DNA of 64,000 bases from Devosia neptuniae. Its GTDB lineage: Bacteria; Pseudomonadota; Alphaproteobacteria; Rhizobiales; Devosiaceae. Numbering within the stretch: position 1 is the first letter of the stretch; every line of letters starts with the position of its first letter. Below, piece by piece: positions 25,146 through 34,309 of this stretch. Where the stretch lies: the NCBI RefSeq assembly GCF_025452235.1, contig NZ_CP104965.1, forward strand, positions 3,778,501 to 3,842,500, in the 5' to 3' direction. Both the position numbers and the translations under genes were made by a program. The notes beneath the pieces are model-generated. The model did no database searches and had not been told where the DNA came from. It worked only from the letters and a program-made list of their open reading frames with translations.

Positions 25146-25628
25146 TTAGCGCTTGGAGAACTGGAAGGACTTGCGGGCCTTGGCCTTGCCGTACTTCTTG
25201 CGTTCGACGACGCGGCTGTCGCGGGTCAGGAAGCCACCCTTCTTGAGGACCGGGCGCAGGGCCGGCTCGAAGAAGTTCAGCGCCTTGGAGATGCCGTGAC
25301 GAACGGCACCGGCCTGACCGGAGAGGCCACCACCGGCAACGGTGACGACGACGTCGTACTGGTCATTGCGTTCGGTCGCGACGATCGGCTGCTTGACGAT
25401 CAGCTGCAGAACGGGACGAGCGAAATAGGTAGCGAACTCGCGACCATTGACGGTCACAGTGCCCTTGCCCGGCTTGATCCAGACGCGAGCAACGGCGTTC
25501 TTGCGCTTGCCGGTGGCATAGGCGCGGCCGAGCGAATCCAGCTTCTGCTCGTGGATTGGGGCGGTGTTGACGACCGGAGCGACCGAGCTGGTGCCGAGAT
25601 CTTCGAGGGAGTTGATGGTGTCGGCCAT
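25146..25628 (-). CDS. rpsI: 30S ribosomal protein S9
   Basis: Protein of 160 aa. S9 lies in the head of the small subunit with its C-terminal tail near P-site tRNA. Signature blocks: [50 protein letters not shown], and the basic end [20 protein letters not shown] followed by FSKR (normally FSKR in alphaproteobacteria). The N-terminal 35 residues are the usual acidic alphaproteobacterial extension. It starts 1 nt after the rplM stop, the conserved rplM-rpsI operon. Confidence 0.97.
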   Translation of the reverse strand: MADTINSLEDLGTSSVAPVVNTAPIHEQKLDSLGRAYATGKRKNAVARVWIKPGKGTVTVNGREFATYFARPVLQLIVKQPIVATERNDQYDVVVTVAGGGLSGQAGAVRHGISKALNFFEPALRPVLKKGGFLTRDSRVVERKKYGKAKARKSFQFSKR

Positions 25629-25629
25629 A

Positions 25630-26094
25630 TTACTTCACCCGCACATTCTTGGAGTTCATCGCAGCAACATCCAGCGTGGCCGGGTTCTGCGCTTCATGGG
25701 GATGCTCGGCGCCGGAATAGACGCGCAGGTTCTTGAGCTGGGCACGGGTCAGCGGGCCACCAGGCATCATGCGGCGAACGGCGTTCTCGAGAACGCGCTC
25801 GGGGAAACGGCCTTCCAGCAGTTCACGAGCGGTACGGTCCTTGATGCCGCCGGGGTAACCGGTGTGCCAGTAGAAGCGGTGCTGGTCGAGCTTGCGGCCG
25901 GTCAGCTTCACCTTGTCGGCATTGATGACAATAATATTGTCGCCCATGTCCATGTGGGGGGTGAAGGTCGGCTTGTGCTTGCCGCGCAGGCGCGAAGCGA
26001 TGATCGAAGCGACACGACCCACGACCAAGCCTTCGGCATTGATCAGGACCCACTTCTTTTCGATCTCGCTCGGTTTTGCCGAGTAAGTGCTCAT
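25630..26094 (-). CDS. rplM: 50S ribosomal protein L13
   Basis: Protein of 154 aa from the ATG at 26094 ([18 protein letters not shown]). L13 is an early assembly protein of the large subunit. Typical blocks are [55 protein letters not shown] and the [18 protein letters not shown] segment, followed by [10 protein letters not shown]. The frame is open to 26151, but the extension is not part of the family. First gene of the rplM-rpsI operon. Confidence 0.97.
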   Translation of the reverse strand: MSTYSAKPSEIEKKWVLINAEGLVVGRVASIIASRLRGKHKPTFTPHMDMGDNIIVINADKVKLTGRKLDQHRFYWHTGYPGGIKDRTARELLEGRFPERVLENAVRRMMPGGPLTRAQLKNLRVYSGAEHPHEAQNPATLDVAAMNSKNVRVK

Positions 26095-26237
26095 CGTTGA
26101 ATTCCTTAGATTTCTGGCTTGCCGACCTTCGTCCAAGGAAGAAAGCAGCATGTTCGGCGGTCCGTGTAGGAGGGAAACGCGATGCCGTCAAGAGCCTTAA
26201 TAAAGACAAGCAATTTCAATCACTTATCTTTGCGGTA

Positions 26238-27311
26238 TTATGATACCACTCGCTTTGCCCGGATCAGATCGGCCAGATAGAGCGTCCCGGCCCCGGCCAG
26301 CAGGAAGGCCATGGCCTGGTGGGCGACCGCCAGATCGATCTGCACCATGGTCAGCAGCGTCGCAATGCCCAGGCACACTTGCAGCAGCACCATGATGGCG
26401 AGCCGCGGCAGCCAGGCATTGGCGCCGGCAAAACCCTCGCGGCCAGCCTGTAGCCAGAGCAACACACCCAGATAGAGCACGATGCCATAGGCGATGCAGC
26501 GGTGAATGAACTGCACGGTGAGGCCATTTTCAAAGAAATTGCGCCAGAGCGGGTCCATGCGGCCCAGCCCGCTGGGAATCAGCGCGCCATCCATCAGCGG
26601 CCAGGTGTTGTAGCCCATGCCCGCATCGATGCCGGCGACGAAGGCGCCTGCTGCGATCTGGAGGATGACGAGCGCGACGAAAGCGCCGGCTGTCCAGAAA
26701 TGGACGGGTTTGACACTGCCGGTGATATGGCCGGGATGCAGGCTGCGCGGCACATAGACCAGCGCGATGAACAGAATCGCGGCGGCGGTCAGGTGCGCCG
26801 CAAGGCGATATTGGGACACCGAGGTCAGCTCGGTGAGGCCCGACGAGACCATCCACCAGCCCAGCACGCCCTGGAAACCGCCGAGCAGGAACAGGCCGAA
26901 TAGCGGCCAGGCCAGCTGCGCGGTGAAGCGCTTCTGCACCAAAAAGACCAGGAAGGGCACGATGAACAGCACGCCCAGGAACCGGCCCAGCAGGCGGTGG
27001 AACCATTCCCAGAAGAAGATCATCTTGAAGTCGTCCACGCTCATCCAGGTATTGTTGACCTGGTATTGCGGGATCTGTTTGTAGGCGTCGAATTCGGCCA
27101 GCCATTGCGCGTCATTGAGCGGCGGAATGATGCCGGAAATCGGCTTCCAGCTGGTGATGGACAGCCCCGACTCGGTGAGCCGTGTGATCCCGCCGACCAC
27201 CACCATGAGCAGCACGAAGGCTGCCATCACATAGAGCCAGATGCGAACCGGGCGAAGGCGATCGGCCGGATAGCTGGTCTGACTGAGGGCGGGCGAATGG
27301 GTCGAAGTCAC
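26238..27311 (-). CDS. ctaA: Heme A synthase (CtaA/Cox15 type 2)
   Basis: Protein of 357 aa with eight membrane segments. It oxidises heme O to heme A for cytochrome aa3 oxidase. Typical elements are GGITRLTESGLSITSWKPI after the first helix, WMSVDDFKMIFFWEWFHRLLGR (His ligand), a YRLAAHLTAA block (His ligand), GMGYNTWPLMDG, and later FIHRCIAY and VAHQAMAF His residues. The GTG at 27311 is chosen with GGGAAACC upstream; the open frame to 27404 overlaps the divergent DUF2842 gene. It is monocistronic. Confidence 0.93.
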   Translation of the reverse strand: MTSTHSPALSQTSYPADRLRPVRIWLYVMAAFVLLMVVVGGITRLTESGLSITSWKPISGIIPPLNDAQWLAEFDAYKQIPQYQVNNTWMSVDDFKMIFFWEWFHRLLGRFLGVLFIVPFLVFLVQKRFTAQLAWPLFGLFLLGGFQGVLGWWMVSSGLTELTSVSQYRLAAHLTAAAILFIALVYVPRSLHPGHITGSVKPVHFWTAGAFVALVILQIAAGAFVAGIDAGMGYNTWPLMDGALIPSGLGRMDPLWRNFFENGLTVQFIHRCIAYGIVLYLGVLLWLQAGREGFAGANAWLPRLAIMVLLQVCLGIATLLTMVQIDLAVAHQAMAFLLAGAGTLYLADLIRAKRVVS

Positions 27312-27380
27312 GGCGGTTTCCCGGTATAAGTTGGGGCAAGGGAGTGGTATGCCCCCCCGAACTATCCCGCAAGAGCACCG

Positions 27381-27602
27381 ATGCCGCACATGACCCAGAG
27401 CCACCGCAAGTTGATCGGCGTGTTTTTGACCATGATCTCGATCGCCCTGTGGGCCGTGCTTGGCACCGCGATCTATCTGTTGCTGCCGCCCGGCCTGCCC
27501 GGCTGGGTGCTGATCATCTATTTCATCATTGCAGGAATGGGCTGGCTGCTGCCGTCGATGGCGATCATTCGTTGGATGGCAAAGCCGGATGTGGCGGGCT
27601 GA
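27381..27602 (+). CDS. DUF2842 family small membrane protein
   Basis: Protein of 73 aa with two membrane helices (about residues 12-32 and 40-60). The N-terminal SHRKLIGVFLTMISIALWAV and the short loop PPGLPGW match the alphaproteobacterial DUF2842 family, whose function is unknown. It lies divergent from heme A synthase, a neighbourhood that suits a respiratory or membrane role. The start may be the ATG at 27381 or the one at 27390. Its stop directly abuts the stop of the convergent deacetylase. Confidence 0.78.
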   Translation: MPHMTQSHRKLIGVFLTMISIALWAVLGTAIYLLLPPGLPGWVLIIYFIIAGMGWLLPSMAIIRWMAKPDVAG

Positions 27603-28643
27603 TCAGCCGGTCAGCTTGCCCATGGTTGAAAAGATCACTCCGGTCGCAAATACATCGACATAGCGCCGAGACTGGAAGTAACCGTTGAGCGAGATGCGCG
27701 GCAAAGCGTGCAGGCTTTGGGCGTGGTGGGCATAGAGCCCGCCGGGGCGCGTGGTGACGCCGCTGACAAAGCCGAGGTCGCGCGCCATGTCGAATTCGCG
27801 CTGGCCCGCCGAGGCCGGGCCGCCAATGGGGTAGGAAATATGGCTGGGGCGTTGGCCGAACTGGGCCAGTAGCACTTCGGCTGATTGCTGCATTTCGGAG
27901 CGGGCCTGATCGGCGTCGAGCTTGGCCAGTTCGTAATGGTGCACAGTGTGGGCGCCGATGGTGCAGAGCGGATCATCGGCCAGTTTGCGTAGTTCCTGCC
28001 AGTCCATGATCAGGGTGCGGCATTGCTGGGCCAGGTCGTAGCCGTAGCTGCGGGCGAAGCTGTGCATCAGCGCGACGCGGTCGGCCTCGGGCATTTTGCG
28101 CATGCGCCAATAGAGCGCGTCATAGGCCTGCTGCTTCTCGGCCGTGGTCCGCGTATCGACATAATCGGTCTCATCGCCCTGGGTGAAAGCAACCGCATCC
28201 TGGCGGGCGATAATGTCCTCGATGGCCTGCCACCAGATGTCGCCGACGCCATCGACCAGCGCGGTGGGTACATAGAGCGTGAACGGCGCATTGTGACGGC
28301 GGAGCACGGGCAGCGCGTATTGCAGGTTGTCCTTATAGGCGTCGTCAAAGGTCAGGACGACGAAGGGACGGCCCTTTTCGCTGGCTTTGAGCCGGTCGAT
28401 GGCTTCGTCGAGGCTGACAATGTCGATGCCCAGGTCGCGGACCCGCTCGATGACATAGTCGAGGAAATCCGGCGTCACCTGCAGGATGGCATTAGGCGAG
28501 AAATCGGCCGGTGCACCGGGCAGGACCCGGTGCAGGGTGAAGATGACGCCGCGCGAGGCCGATAGGCTTCGCAGCAGGCCGGGCAGCCGGGACAGCCACA
28601 GCGCCTCGAACATGGCCCTGATGACGGTATATTTCAGCGACAT
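27603..28643 (-). CDS. Polysaccharide deacetylase (NodB/CE4 family)
   Basis: Protein of 346 aa. The CE4 domain (about residues 90-300) carries VVLTFDDAYKDN (motif 1, catalytic Asp pair) and IGAHTVHHYELAKL (motif 2, metal His-x3-His), then ISYPIGG (motif 3). It removes N- or O-acetyl groups from a polysaccharide or lipid-linked sugar. No signal peptide is evident, so the site of action may be cytoplasmic or at the membrane. It lies 12 nt downstream of the chain-length gene on the same strand, so it is probably part of the exopolysaccharide cluster. Confidence 0.88.
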   Translation of the reverse strand: MSLKYTVIRAMFEALWLSRLPGLLRSLSASRGVIFTLHRVLPGAPADFSPNAILQVTPDFLDYVIERVRDLGIDIVSLDEAIDRLKASEKGRPFVVLTFDDAYKDNLQYALPVLRRHNAPFTLYVPTALVDGVGDIWWQAIEDIIARQDAVAFTQGDETDYVDTRTTAEKQQAYDALYWRMRKMPEADRVALMHSFARSYGYDLAQQCRTLIMDWQELRKLADDPLCTIGAHTVHHYELAKLDADQARSEMQQSAEVLLAQFGQRPSHISYPIGGPASAGQREFDMARDLGFVSGVTTRPGGLYAHHAQSLHALPRISLNGYFQSRRYVDVFATGVIFSTMGKLTG

Positions 28644-28655
28644 TGCGGGCTCCGC

Positions 28656-30872
28656 TCAGGCAGCAACACGCTCGGGGACGGCGGCGATCTCGATCGAACC
28701 GAAGCCGGCTTCAGCCAGCTGGATGCGGGTCTGCTCGATGGCTTCGAAGGGTTCGTCCTTGGGAGCGACCAGCAGGATGCGGCCATCCAGCGCGCCGAAC
28801 ATGGACAGGGTAGAGGCCATGCCGACCGGGCCGGTCATGATGACGACCACTTCGTAGATATCGCCCAGGGCCTCGATCAGGGTGATCGGCTTGCTGGAGC
28901 GGCGGTCGATTGCGGTCCCCTGCCCCCATGGAATTTCGGCGAAGCTGTTATCGGCCGATTTGTGCACGACATCGCCAAAGCTGACGCTTTCGGTGCTCAG
29001 ATCGGTGAGGCCCGCCTCGTCGGAGGCACGGCCGCTGCCGGCGTCGACCAGGGCCACGCTCAGGCCCTTGGCGAGCGCGTCGCCCACCAATTCCTCGGCG
29101 AGGTCTTCGCAATCTTCGTTGGAGCTCTGGCCGGCCAGGATGACCAGATGGGTGCGGCCCAGCACGAGGTCCGAGGCGAGCTGGCTATAGCTGATGGTGT
29201 TCGCGGGTGGCAGGTTTGCACGAACTGGCTCGGCAGGCGCTTTGGCTTCCGCCGTGATCTCTGGCTCGGCCATGATCGCTTGCACCGGCTCCTCGACCGG
29301 CTTGGCTGGTGCGACAGGCTCATCTTGCACGGCGACCACAGGCTCGATCCGCTCGGGCGCCGGCTCGTCCTTCACCGGTACGGCCTCGGCCACCGTGGGT
29401 TCTTCCCAACGCTGGTCGGGCTCGAGTTCGTCTTCGGAAAAGGGCACTGCTTCCAGTTCGTCCTGCGGGCGGACGCCGGGAACGATGGCCCGACCCGAGA
29501 TCAGTTCGGAGAAGATGATGATACCGACCTGCAGCGCCACCGAAACGATGCCGACAGCCAGCAGCACCATTGCGGTGCGCGGCGAGGCCGGGGAGACGGA
29601 CGGGGCCGCGACGCTGATGACGCGGACGTCCGGCAGGGCCGAATTGGAGTCGGTGCGCGAAATGGCTTCGTTATAGCGCTGCAGATAGCCTTCGAGCAGG
29701 TCGCGCTGGGCCTTGGCCTCGCGCTCCAGGCCGTCAAGCGTCACCGTATCCTGTGTGGCGGTGGAGGCGGAGGATTTGACGCGAGTCAGGTCCGCCTGCA
29801 ACGAGGTTTCGACATCGGCCTCGACCTGCGCTTCGGCCTCAAGGGCTTCGGCGACACGGCGGCCTTCGATGGCGATCTGGTTGTTGAGCTCGGCAATCTG
29901 GGCGGTCAGCGCCCGGATGGTGGGGTGATTGTCCAGCAAAGTGGCCGAGCGCTGAGCCTTTTCGCCCTGCAACCGAGCCTTTTCTTCGCTCAATTGCTGG
30001 ATGGCCGGGGATTGGCGCACATCGTTGAGGCTATCGATGGGCTGGCCGCGATCGAGCAGGCCGCGAATGACCGCGGCGCGCGACAGGGCAGTATTCTTGC
30101 GCTCCTGGGCGGCGCTGATCTGGCTGGCAATGGTGGAGAGCTGCTGATCGACCAGGCTGGTATTGTTGCCGCCGGTGAACAGGTCATTGTTCACCTTGAA
30201 ATCAGCAACGGCCCGTTCGGCATCGGTCACGCGGACGCGCAGCTTGTCGATTTCCTCGCGCAGCCAGGTGGATGCCTCGGCAGTGTCGGACAGCGAGAGC
30301 TGGGCGCGGCGGGTGACGTGGGCATTGGCGACGGCATTGGCAATGTCGGCGGCCAATTGCGGATTGGTCGAGCGGACCAGCACCGACATGATGCGCGAGT
30401 CGCGGGCCTGGATCACGGTCATGCGGTCGTAGAGCGTGCTCAGCACGATTTCATCCACGCTGACCGGCGCCGATTTGCGGCCCAGCATCTGGGTGATCAC
30501 CGCCATGGGCGAAAAACCGCCGCCGGCCGAACCGTTGAACTCGGGGACCGAGCGCAGGTCGAGCTGATCGACGACCTTAAGCAGGGTATCGCGCGACTTC
30601 AGCAGCTCCATCTGGCTGGAAACCACGCTGGCATCCGTCGGATTGGGCGCAACAGCGTCATTGGAGGCGCGGGTATAAACGTTGTCGCGCGGCTCGATCA
30701 GGATGGATGCCGAGGATTCATAAAGCCGCGGCTGAAACATCAGGAAGGCGAAGGCAGCAGCCAGCAACAGCAGTGTAATGAGAATGATGCGCGGCAGACG
30801 CTTGAAGACGGCGCCAAGCACCGCTCCCACGTCTATTCGCGCATCGCGCACGGCCGGCGACTCATAAGTCAT
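28656..30872 (-). CDS. Wzz/GumC-type polysaccharide co-polymerase with degenerate kinase domain
   Basis: Protein of 738 aa that should set chain length in exopolysaccharide export at the inner membrane. Wzz domain at about residues 10-110 with one membrane helix (IILITLLLLAAAFAFLMF). A long periplasmic coiled-coil part follows to about 400 and a second helix (TAMVLLAVGIVSVALQVGII) near 430. A Pro/Glu-rich cytoplasmic linker (about 455-560) precedes a C-terminal domain (563-738) that resembles BY-kinase. However, the Walker A position reads VILAGQSSNEDCED, without G-K-S/T, and there is no Tyr cluster at the end. VALVDAGSG resembles Walker A'. It is probably a pseudokinase. Confidence 0.88.
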   Translation of the reverse strand: MTYESPAVRDARIDVGAVLGAVFKRLPRIILITLLLLAAAFAFLMFQPRLYESSASILIEPRDNVYTRASNDAVAPNPTDASVVSSQMELLKSRDTLLKVVDQLDLRSVPEFNGSAGGGFSPMAVITQMLGRKSAPVSVDEIVLSTLYDRMTVIQARDSRIMSVLVRSTNPQLAADIANAVANAHVTRRAQLSLSDTAEASTWLREEIDKLRVRVTDAERAVADFKVNNDLFTGGNNTSLVDQQLSTIASQISAAQERKNTALSRAAVIRGLLDRGQPIDSLNDVRQSPAIQQLSEEKARLQGEKAQRSATLLDNHPTIRALTAQIAELNNQIAIEGRRVAEALEAEAQVEADVETSLQADLTRVKSSASTATQDTVTLDGLEREAKAQRDLLEGYLQRYNEAISRTDSNSALPDVRVISVAAPSVSPASPRTAMVLLAVGIVSVALQVGIIIFSELISGRAIVPGVRPQDELEAVPFSEDELEPDQRWEEPTVAEAVPVKDEPAPERIEPVVAVQDEPVAPAKPVEEPVQAIMAEPEITAEAKAPAEPVRANLPPANTISYSQLASDLVLGRTHLVILAGQSSNEDCEDLAEELVGDALAKGLSVALVDAGSGRASDEAGLTDLSTESVSFGDVVHKSADNSFAEIPWGQGTAIDRRSSKPITLIEALGDIYEVVVIMTGPVGMASTLSMFGALDGRILLVAPKDEPFEAIEQTRIQLAEAGFGSIEIAAVPERVAA

Positions 30873-30963
30873 CGCAATCCCTCGTTTGTTGGCAGGATTT
30901 ATGGCCGCAACGTAGTAAGCAATCCGTTAAACTTCATGCAGATCGCAATAGTACGATGCCGCC

Positions 30964-30983
30964 TTAAGGGAATTCTTAACCAT
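30964..30983 (+). promoter_or_regulatory. CtrA-like half-sites between the two polysaccharide operons
   Basis: TTAA (30964-30967) is followed by TTAACCAT (30976-30983). The second is an exact match to the right half of the CtrA box (TTAA-N7-TTAACC), but the spacer here is 8 nt, one longer than consensus. The site lies 28-47 nt upstream of the Wza-like gene in the divergent promoter region. Confidence 0.35.
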
Positions 30984-31010
30984 AGCCGGATGACATTGGC
31001 GCCACCTCAA

Positions 31011-31577
31011 ATGCGCGAGATTCTGATGCGCTGGCTGCCAATTCTCATCGTCGCTCTCATGCCGCCGCTGGCGGGTTGCGCCACCACGGGCTCGGCTACC
31101 TATCTGGTGGAAACCAAGGGGCCGTATCAACTCGACACCGGCGACTCGGTGCGCGTCACCGTTTACGGCGATGCCGAACTCAGTTCGACCTATCGCGTCG
31201 ACGACGCCGGCTCCATCGCCTTCCCGCTGGTCGGGCCAGTGCAGGTGCGCGGCACGACGACGACAGGCGCCGCCGCCCGGCTGGCGGCAGCGCTGTCCAA
31301 CGGCTTCATGCGCAATCCGAACGTGGCCGTGGAAGTGGCGGAATACCGCCCCTTCTTCATCCAGGGCGAAATCGCCCGGGCCGGCCAGTTCCCCTATGTC
31401 TATGGCATGACCGTCCGCGCGGCGATCAGTACGGCGGGTGGTTTCTCCGATACGGCCAACCGCGACGAGGCGGTCGTTTACCGTAGACAAGGCAATGAGA
31501 TGGCCAAGGGCGTTGTTGGGCTCGACTTCCCGATCTTCCCGGGCGATACCATCGTCATCCAGGAAAGATGGTTCTGA
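31011..31577 (+). CDS. Wza-like polysaccharide export lipoprotein (short form)
   Basis: Protein of 188 aa from the ATG at 31011; ATGs at 30990 and 31026 are alternatives and none has a strong ribosome site. The signal peptide ends in PPLAGC, a lipobox. The Poly_export domain starts YQLDTGDSVRVTVYGDAELS. A single SLBB-like unit follows (FIQGEIARAGQFPYVYGMTV, then VRAAISTAGGFSD). The C-terminal helix that forms the outer-membrane pore of long Wza is absent, as in many alphaproteobacterial short forms. It is first in a plus-strand operon with the GT4, priming transferase and ligase genes. Confidence 0.85.
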   Translation: MREILMRWLPILIVALMPPLAGCATTGSATYLVETKGPYQLDTGDSVRVTVYGDAELSSTYRVDDAGSIAFPLVGPVQVRGTTTTGAAARLAAALSNGFMRNPNVAVEVAEYRPFFIQGEIARAGQFPYVYGMTVRAAISTAGGFSDTANRDEAVVYRRQGNEMAKGVVGLDFPIFPGDTIVIQERWF

Positions 31578-31588
31578 CGGAGCGATAG

Positions 31589-32719
31589 ATGGCCGAGCCC
31601 AAGCTGCGCATCCTGCAAGTGATGCGCGCTCCCGTGGGTGGCCTGTTCCGGCACGTTGCCGATCTCACGCGCGCACTCTCCGAAATGGGGCATGATGTTG
31701 GCCTCGTGGTCGACAGCCTTGCCAATGATGCCCAGACCGAAAGCAAGCTTGGGGCGCTGCTGCCCTATGCAAGCCTGGGCATCCATCGCTTTGCCATGCC
31801 GCGCGTGCTCGGGCGCGGCGATCTGGTGACGCCGCTGGGCGTGCGCAAGCTCGCTAAATCGCTGGATATCGATGTGCTGCATGGCCATGGCGCCAAGGGC
31901 GGCTTTTATGCAAGGCTGGCCCGGATGGGGGGCGGCAAGGCCATTGCCGTCTATACCCCGCATGGCGGGGTGCTGCATTTTTCGCGCGCCTCGCGATCGG
32001 GCCGCATCTTTCACCGGCTGGAGCGCCTGTTGATGGGCCAGACCGGCGCCATCATTTTTGAAAGCGCCTATGCGCAAAAGACCTATTCGGCGCTGATTGG
32101 CGAGCCCACCTGCCCTACGCGCATCATTCACAATGGCCTGACGCCGGATGAATTCGTGCCGGTGCCGCCCGATGCGGATGCGGCCGATTTCGTGTTTGTC
32201 GGCGAATTGCGCGACCTCAAGGGCATTCATGTGCTGGCCGAGGCGCTGGTGGGCGTCCACCGCCCCGATGGTCAGCCCGCAACGCTGACGCTGGCCGGCG
32301 ACGGTCCCGACCGGGCGGCGTTGGTCGAACAGATTACCCGGCTAAATCTCACAGACCGGATCACCCTGCCCGGCGCGCAGCCAGCGCGGGCAATGTTTTC
32401 GCGCGGCCGCTGCATAATCGTGCCCTCGCTGGCCGAATCCCTGCCCTATATCGTGCTGGAAGCGGCCGCCGCGCGGCTGCCGGTGATTGCCACCAATGTC
32501 GGCGGCATTCCCGAAATCTTCGATGGCAGCGCGGAAAGCCTGATCCCGCCCAGCGACGTTCCGGCCCTACAACAGGCCATGCAGCGCGTGCTGGATGATC
32601 CCCAGGCGGCGCAGGCGGAAATGGAAATACGGCTGGCGCGGATCGAAAGTGCTTTCTCGCTGGCCAACATGGCCGGGCAAATCGAAGCGCTCTATCAATT
32701 GCTGTTGGTAAAGACTTAG
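31589..32719 (+). CDS. Glycosyltransferase family 4
   Basis: Protein of 376 aa with GT-B fold. The N-terminal acceptor domain starts RILQVMRAPVGGLFRHVADL. The donor domain has FVFVGELRDLKGIHVLAEAL (about residue 210), LTLAGDGPDRAAL, and the E-x7-E catalytic motif region PSLAESLPYIVLEAAAARLP followed by VGGIPEIF (about 285-310). It adds a sugar to the lipid-linked repeat unit on the cytoplasmic face. It begins 11 nt after the Wza-like gene with GGAG upstream. The donor sugar cannot be told. Confidence 0.92.
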   Translation: MAEPKLRILQVMRAPVGGLFRHVADLTRALSEMGHDVGLVVDSLANDAQTESKLGALLPYASLGIHRFAMPRVLGRGDLVTPLGVRKLAKSLDIDVLHGHGAKGGFYARLARMGGGKAIAVYTPHGGVLHFSRASRSGRIFHRLERLLMGQTGAIIFESAYAQKTYSALIGEPTCPTRIIHNGLTPDEFVPVPPDADAADFVFVGELRDLKGIHVLAEALVGVHRPDGQPATLTLAGDGPDRAALVEQITRLNLTDRITLPGAQPARAMFSRGRCIIVPSLAESLPYIVLEAAAARLPVIATNVGGIPEIFDGSAESLIPPSDVPALQQAMQRVLDDPQAAQAEMEIRLARIESAFSLANMAGQIEALYQLLLVKT

Positions 32720-32758
32720 GCAGTCGGTTTCACCGAGTTTTCATTCCTTGAACTCAAG

Positions 32759-34309
32759 ATGTCGCCAGTTTCGAAGACTGGTGGCATCAGAATGTATCGT
32801 GTCGATGCAAAACAAGCCGTGCTGGATCATGTATCCAAGCAGGGCGCGGCGGGCGAGCGTCAGCTTTCGCCCGAGGCGGAGGCGATTATCGCGGCGCCGG
32901 TTGAGCGGACGCTGTCGGGCGCCGTGGTCGTGGGCATCGCGCAGGTGATCGAGGCCGTGTTGCTGGCGGGCCTGGGCTATTTCATCTTTGAAACGCTGGT
33001 GGCGATCGGCGAGGCCGAATTCTATGTGCCGGTGATCCTGGCATCGTGCCTTCTCGCCAATGTGCTGTTCAACGCCGCCCGCACTCACCGCATTGTCGCC
33101 TATCGCACCCTGTTCAATCAGATCGGCCGGGTGCTGGTGGGCTGGACGCTGGTGATGACGGTGCTGGCCGTCGGCATCTTTTTCTTCAAGGCCGCTGACT
33201 TGTTCTCGCGGCTGTGGCTGTTGAGCTGGTTCGCCGGTGGCGCCGTGCTGCTGGTCGCCTATCGGCTGGCATTGCGGGCCATAGTCATGCGCTGGACCGC
33301 CGCCGGACGGCTGCGGCGCCGCACGGTCATCGTGGGTGGCGGCAAGGATGCCGAAGTGCTGATCGAACAGATCCGCGCCAGCGCCAATAACGATATTCGC
33401 CTGCTCGGCCTGTTCGATGACCGGGTCGATGCGCGCTCGCCCGACAGCGTCGCCGGCTCGCCCAAGCTGGGCAAGGTTGCCGATCTCATCGAATTTGCCC
33501 GCCGTACGCCGATCGACCTGGTCATCGTGTCCATGCCATTGTCGGCGGAAAAGCGCGTGCTGGAAATGCTGACGCAACTCTGGGTGCTGCCGGTAGATAT
33601 CCGGCTTTCCGCCCATATGAGCAAGCTGCGCTTCACCGACCGCGCCTATTCCTATGTCGGCGATATCGCCGTGTTCGACATGGCCGACCGGCCGATTTCG
33701 GACTGGAACCTGGTGTTCAAATGGGTGTTCGACAAAGTGGTGGCGCTGACTGCACTGATCCTGCTGTCCCCCGTCATGGTCGCCACCGCCATTGCCATCA
33801 AACTCGAAAGCAAGGGGCCGGTGTTCTTCATGCAGAACCGGCACGGCTTCAATAACGAGCTGATCAAGGTCTATAAATTCCGCTCGATGCGCACCGACAT
33901 GCTCGACCACAACGCGGTCAAGCAGGTCACTAAGGACGATCCGCGCGTCACCAAGGTTGGCAAGATCATCCGCAAGAGCTCGATCGACGAGCTGCCGCAA
34001 TTGTTCAACGTGCTCAAGGGCGAACTGTCCATCGTCGGCCCCCGCCCCCATGCCCTGCAGGCCAAGGCCGACAACAAGCTCTATTACGAGGCCGTTGAGG
34101 GCTATTTCGCGCGCCACCGCGTCAAGCCCGGTATGACCGGCTGGGCACAGGTCAATGGCTGGCGCGGGGAAACCGACACGATCGACAAGATCATGCAACG
34201 GGTGAACCACGACCTCTATTATATCGAACACTGGTCGATCCTGTTCGATTTCTACATCGTGCTGCTGACCCCGGTGTCGCTCGTTTCCAAGAATGAGAAT
34301 GCATATTGA
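32759..34309 (+). CDS. Undecaprenyl-phosphate glycose phosphotransferase (WcaJ/ExoY type)
   Basis: Protein of 516 aa. It starts repeat-unit synthesis by moving a hexose-1-phosphate to undecaprenyl phosphate. Four membrane helices span about residues 55-170. A CoA-binding-like Rossmann domain follows (RRRTVIVGGGKDAEVLIEQI). The catalytic bacterial sugar-transferase domain begins with the helix WVFDKVVALTALILLSPVMV (about 325). It has KSKGPVFF-type ESKGPVFFMQNRHGFN, YKFRSMRTDM, KSSIDELPQLFNVLKGELSI, GPRPHA and KPGMTGWAQVNGWRG. The start may also be the ATG at 32792. Confidence 0.94.
   Translation: MSPVSKTGGIRMYRVDAKQAVLDHVSKQGAAGERQLSPEAEAIIAAPVERTLSGAVVVGIAQVIEAVLLAGLGYFIFETLVAIGEAEFYVPVILASCLLANVLFNAARTHRIVAYRTLFNQIGRVLVGWTLVMTVLAVGIFFFKAADLFSRLWLLSWFAGGAVLLVAYRLALRAIVMRWTAAGRLRRRTVIVGGGKDAEVLIEQIRASANNDIRLLGLFDDRVDARSPDSVAGSPKLGKVADLIEFARRTPIDLVIVSMPLSAEKRVLEMLTQLWVLPVDIRLSAHMSKLRFTDRAYSYVGDIAVFDMADRPISDWNLVFKWVFDKVVALTALILLSPVMVATAIAIKLESKGPVFFMQNRHGFNNELIKVYKFRSMRTDMLDHNAVKQVTKDDPRVTKVGKIIRKSSIDELPQLFNVLKGELSIVGPRPHALQAKADNKLYYEAVEGYFARHRVKPGMTGWAQVNGWRGETDTIDKIMQRVNHDLYYIEHWSILFDFYIVLLTPVSLVSKNENAY

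Noticed and set aside
28962..31010. Very long open frame on the plus strand opposite the chain-length gene, continuous with the Wza-like gene
   Set aside because: Its translation is Gly/Arg/Gln/His-rich antisense of a well-supported gene. Only the part from 31011 onward has family features and a signal peptide.
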